This document shows, in pieces, positions 63,905 to 64,000 of a stretch of DNA of 64,000 bases. This DNA comes from Myroides fluvii (lineage in GTDB: Bacteria; Bacteroidota; Bacteroidia; Flavobacteriales; Flavobacteriaceae): contig NZ_CP039934.1 in the NCBI RefSeq assembly GCF_009792295.1, positions 392,501 to 456,500 on the forward strand, given 5' to 3'. The position numbers and the translations under genes were made by a program. The notes under the pieces were generated by a model. The model saw nothing but the letters and a program-made list of their open reading frames with translations, had not been told where the DNA came from and made no database searches. How positions within the stretch are numbered: the stretch's first letter is position 1; the number at the start of each line of letters is the position of its first letter.

Positions 63905-64000
63905 GGTATTTTTAATTAGAAAGAGGAAAGAGGAAAGAAGAGAGCGGAGAATTTTTCTAAATAAAGAAAATATTCTCTTTTATTTGAAAAAAACAACTTT

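Overview
The window is one contiguous stretch of a low-GC Bacteroidota chromosome, almost certainly family Flavobacteriaceae (Flavobacterium/Myroides-like; the genus cannot be fixed by eye). The case rests on the 16S gene, the -33 TTG / -7 TAnnTTTG promoter grammar, type IX secretion (T9SS) sorting tails on secreted proteases, SusC/SusD outer-membrane proteins, lipoproteins with FecI/FecR control, and many family-specific hypotheticals. There is no phage, IS element, integrase or CRISPR array; the content is core chromosome with a few accessory modules.

Region 1 (1-4800) is the 5' part of an rRNA operon on the minus strand: partial 23S, tRNA-Ala(TGC), tRNA-Ile(GAT) and complete 16S. A leader and about 450 bp of control region follow, with four tandem promoters of the same design. 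Region 2 (4800-12650) holds two paralogous T9SS-exported subtilisin-like proteases flanking an outer-membrane porin, then a divergent M3 peptidyl-dipeptidase lipoprotein. Region 3 (12680-18860) is housekeeping: rlmH, folP plus a lipoprotein, and a forward cluster of DUF1599, DoxX-like, orphan DppB-type permease, TlpA-like lipoprotein and tpiA. Region 4 (18900-25900) carries an AraC regulator, an SMR efflux pump, a GNAT acetyltransferase, a TetR/fabF-like pair sharing a palindromic operator, an MscS channel and a lipoprotein. Region 5 (25900-29800) is a TonB receptor plus DUF4374 lipoprotein, probably iron-related.

Region 6 (29870-40520) contains rluF, an alpha/beta hydrolase, a coiled-coil protein that has lost its zinc-ribbon cysteines, a Nif3-family protein, a membrane TPR protein, overlapping lpxK and purine nucleoside phosphorylase genes, and a membrane-anchored MutS-like ATPase. 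Region 7 (40100-46330) is accessory: a DoxX protein, a small outer-membrane protein and a Crp-type regulator, an orphan beta-propeller-like protein, a hipBA toxin-antitoxin pair with repeated operator-like sites, a VOC protein and a deoxyribonucleotidase. Region 8 (46380-49430) is folD, ffh and a hypothetical.

Region 9 (49598-58408) is the most distinctive locus: ECF sigma factor, FecR anti-sigma, STN-domain SusC receptor, SusD lipoprotein, a phosphodiester-glycosidase (NAGPA-family) lipoprotein and a BACON/beta-helix lipoprotein, closed by a strong terminator. It reads as one self-regulated surface-glycan uptake system whose only visible enzyme would act on sugar-1-phosphodiesters, an unusual composition for a Sus-type locus. 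Region 10 (58700-64000) holds a long RluA-family pseudouridine synthase, DUF445, a hypothetical and hisS.
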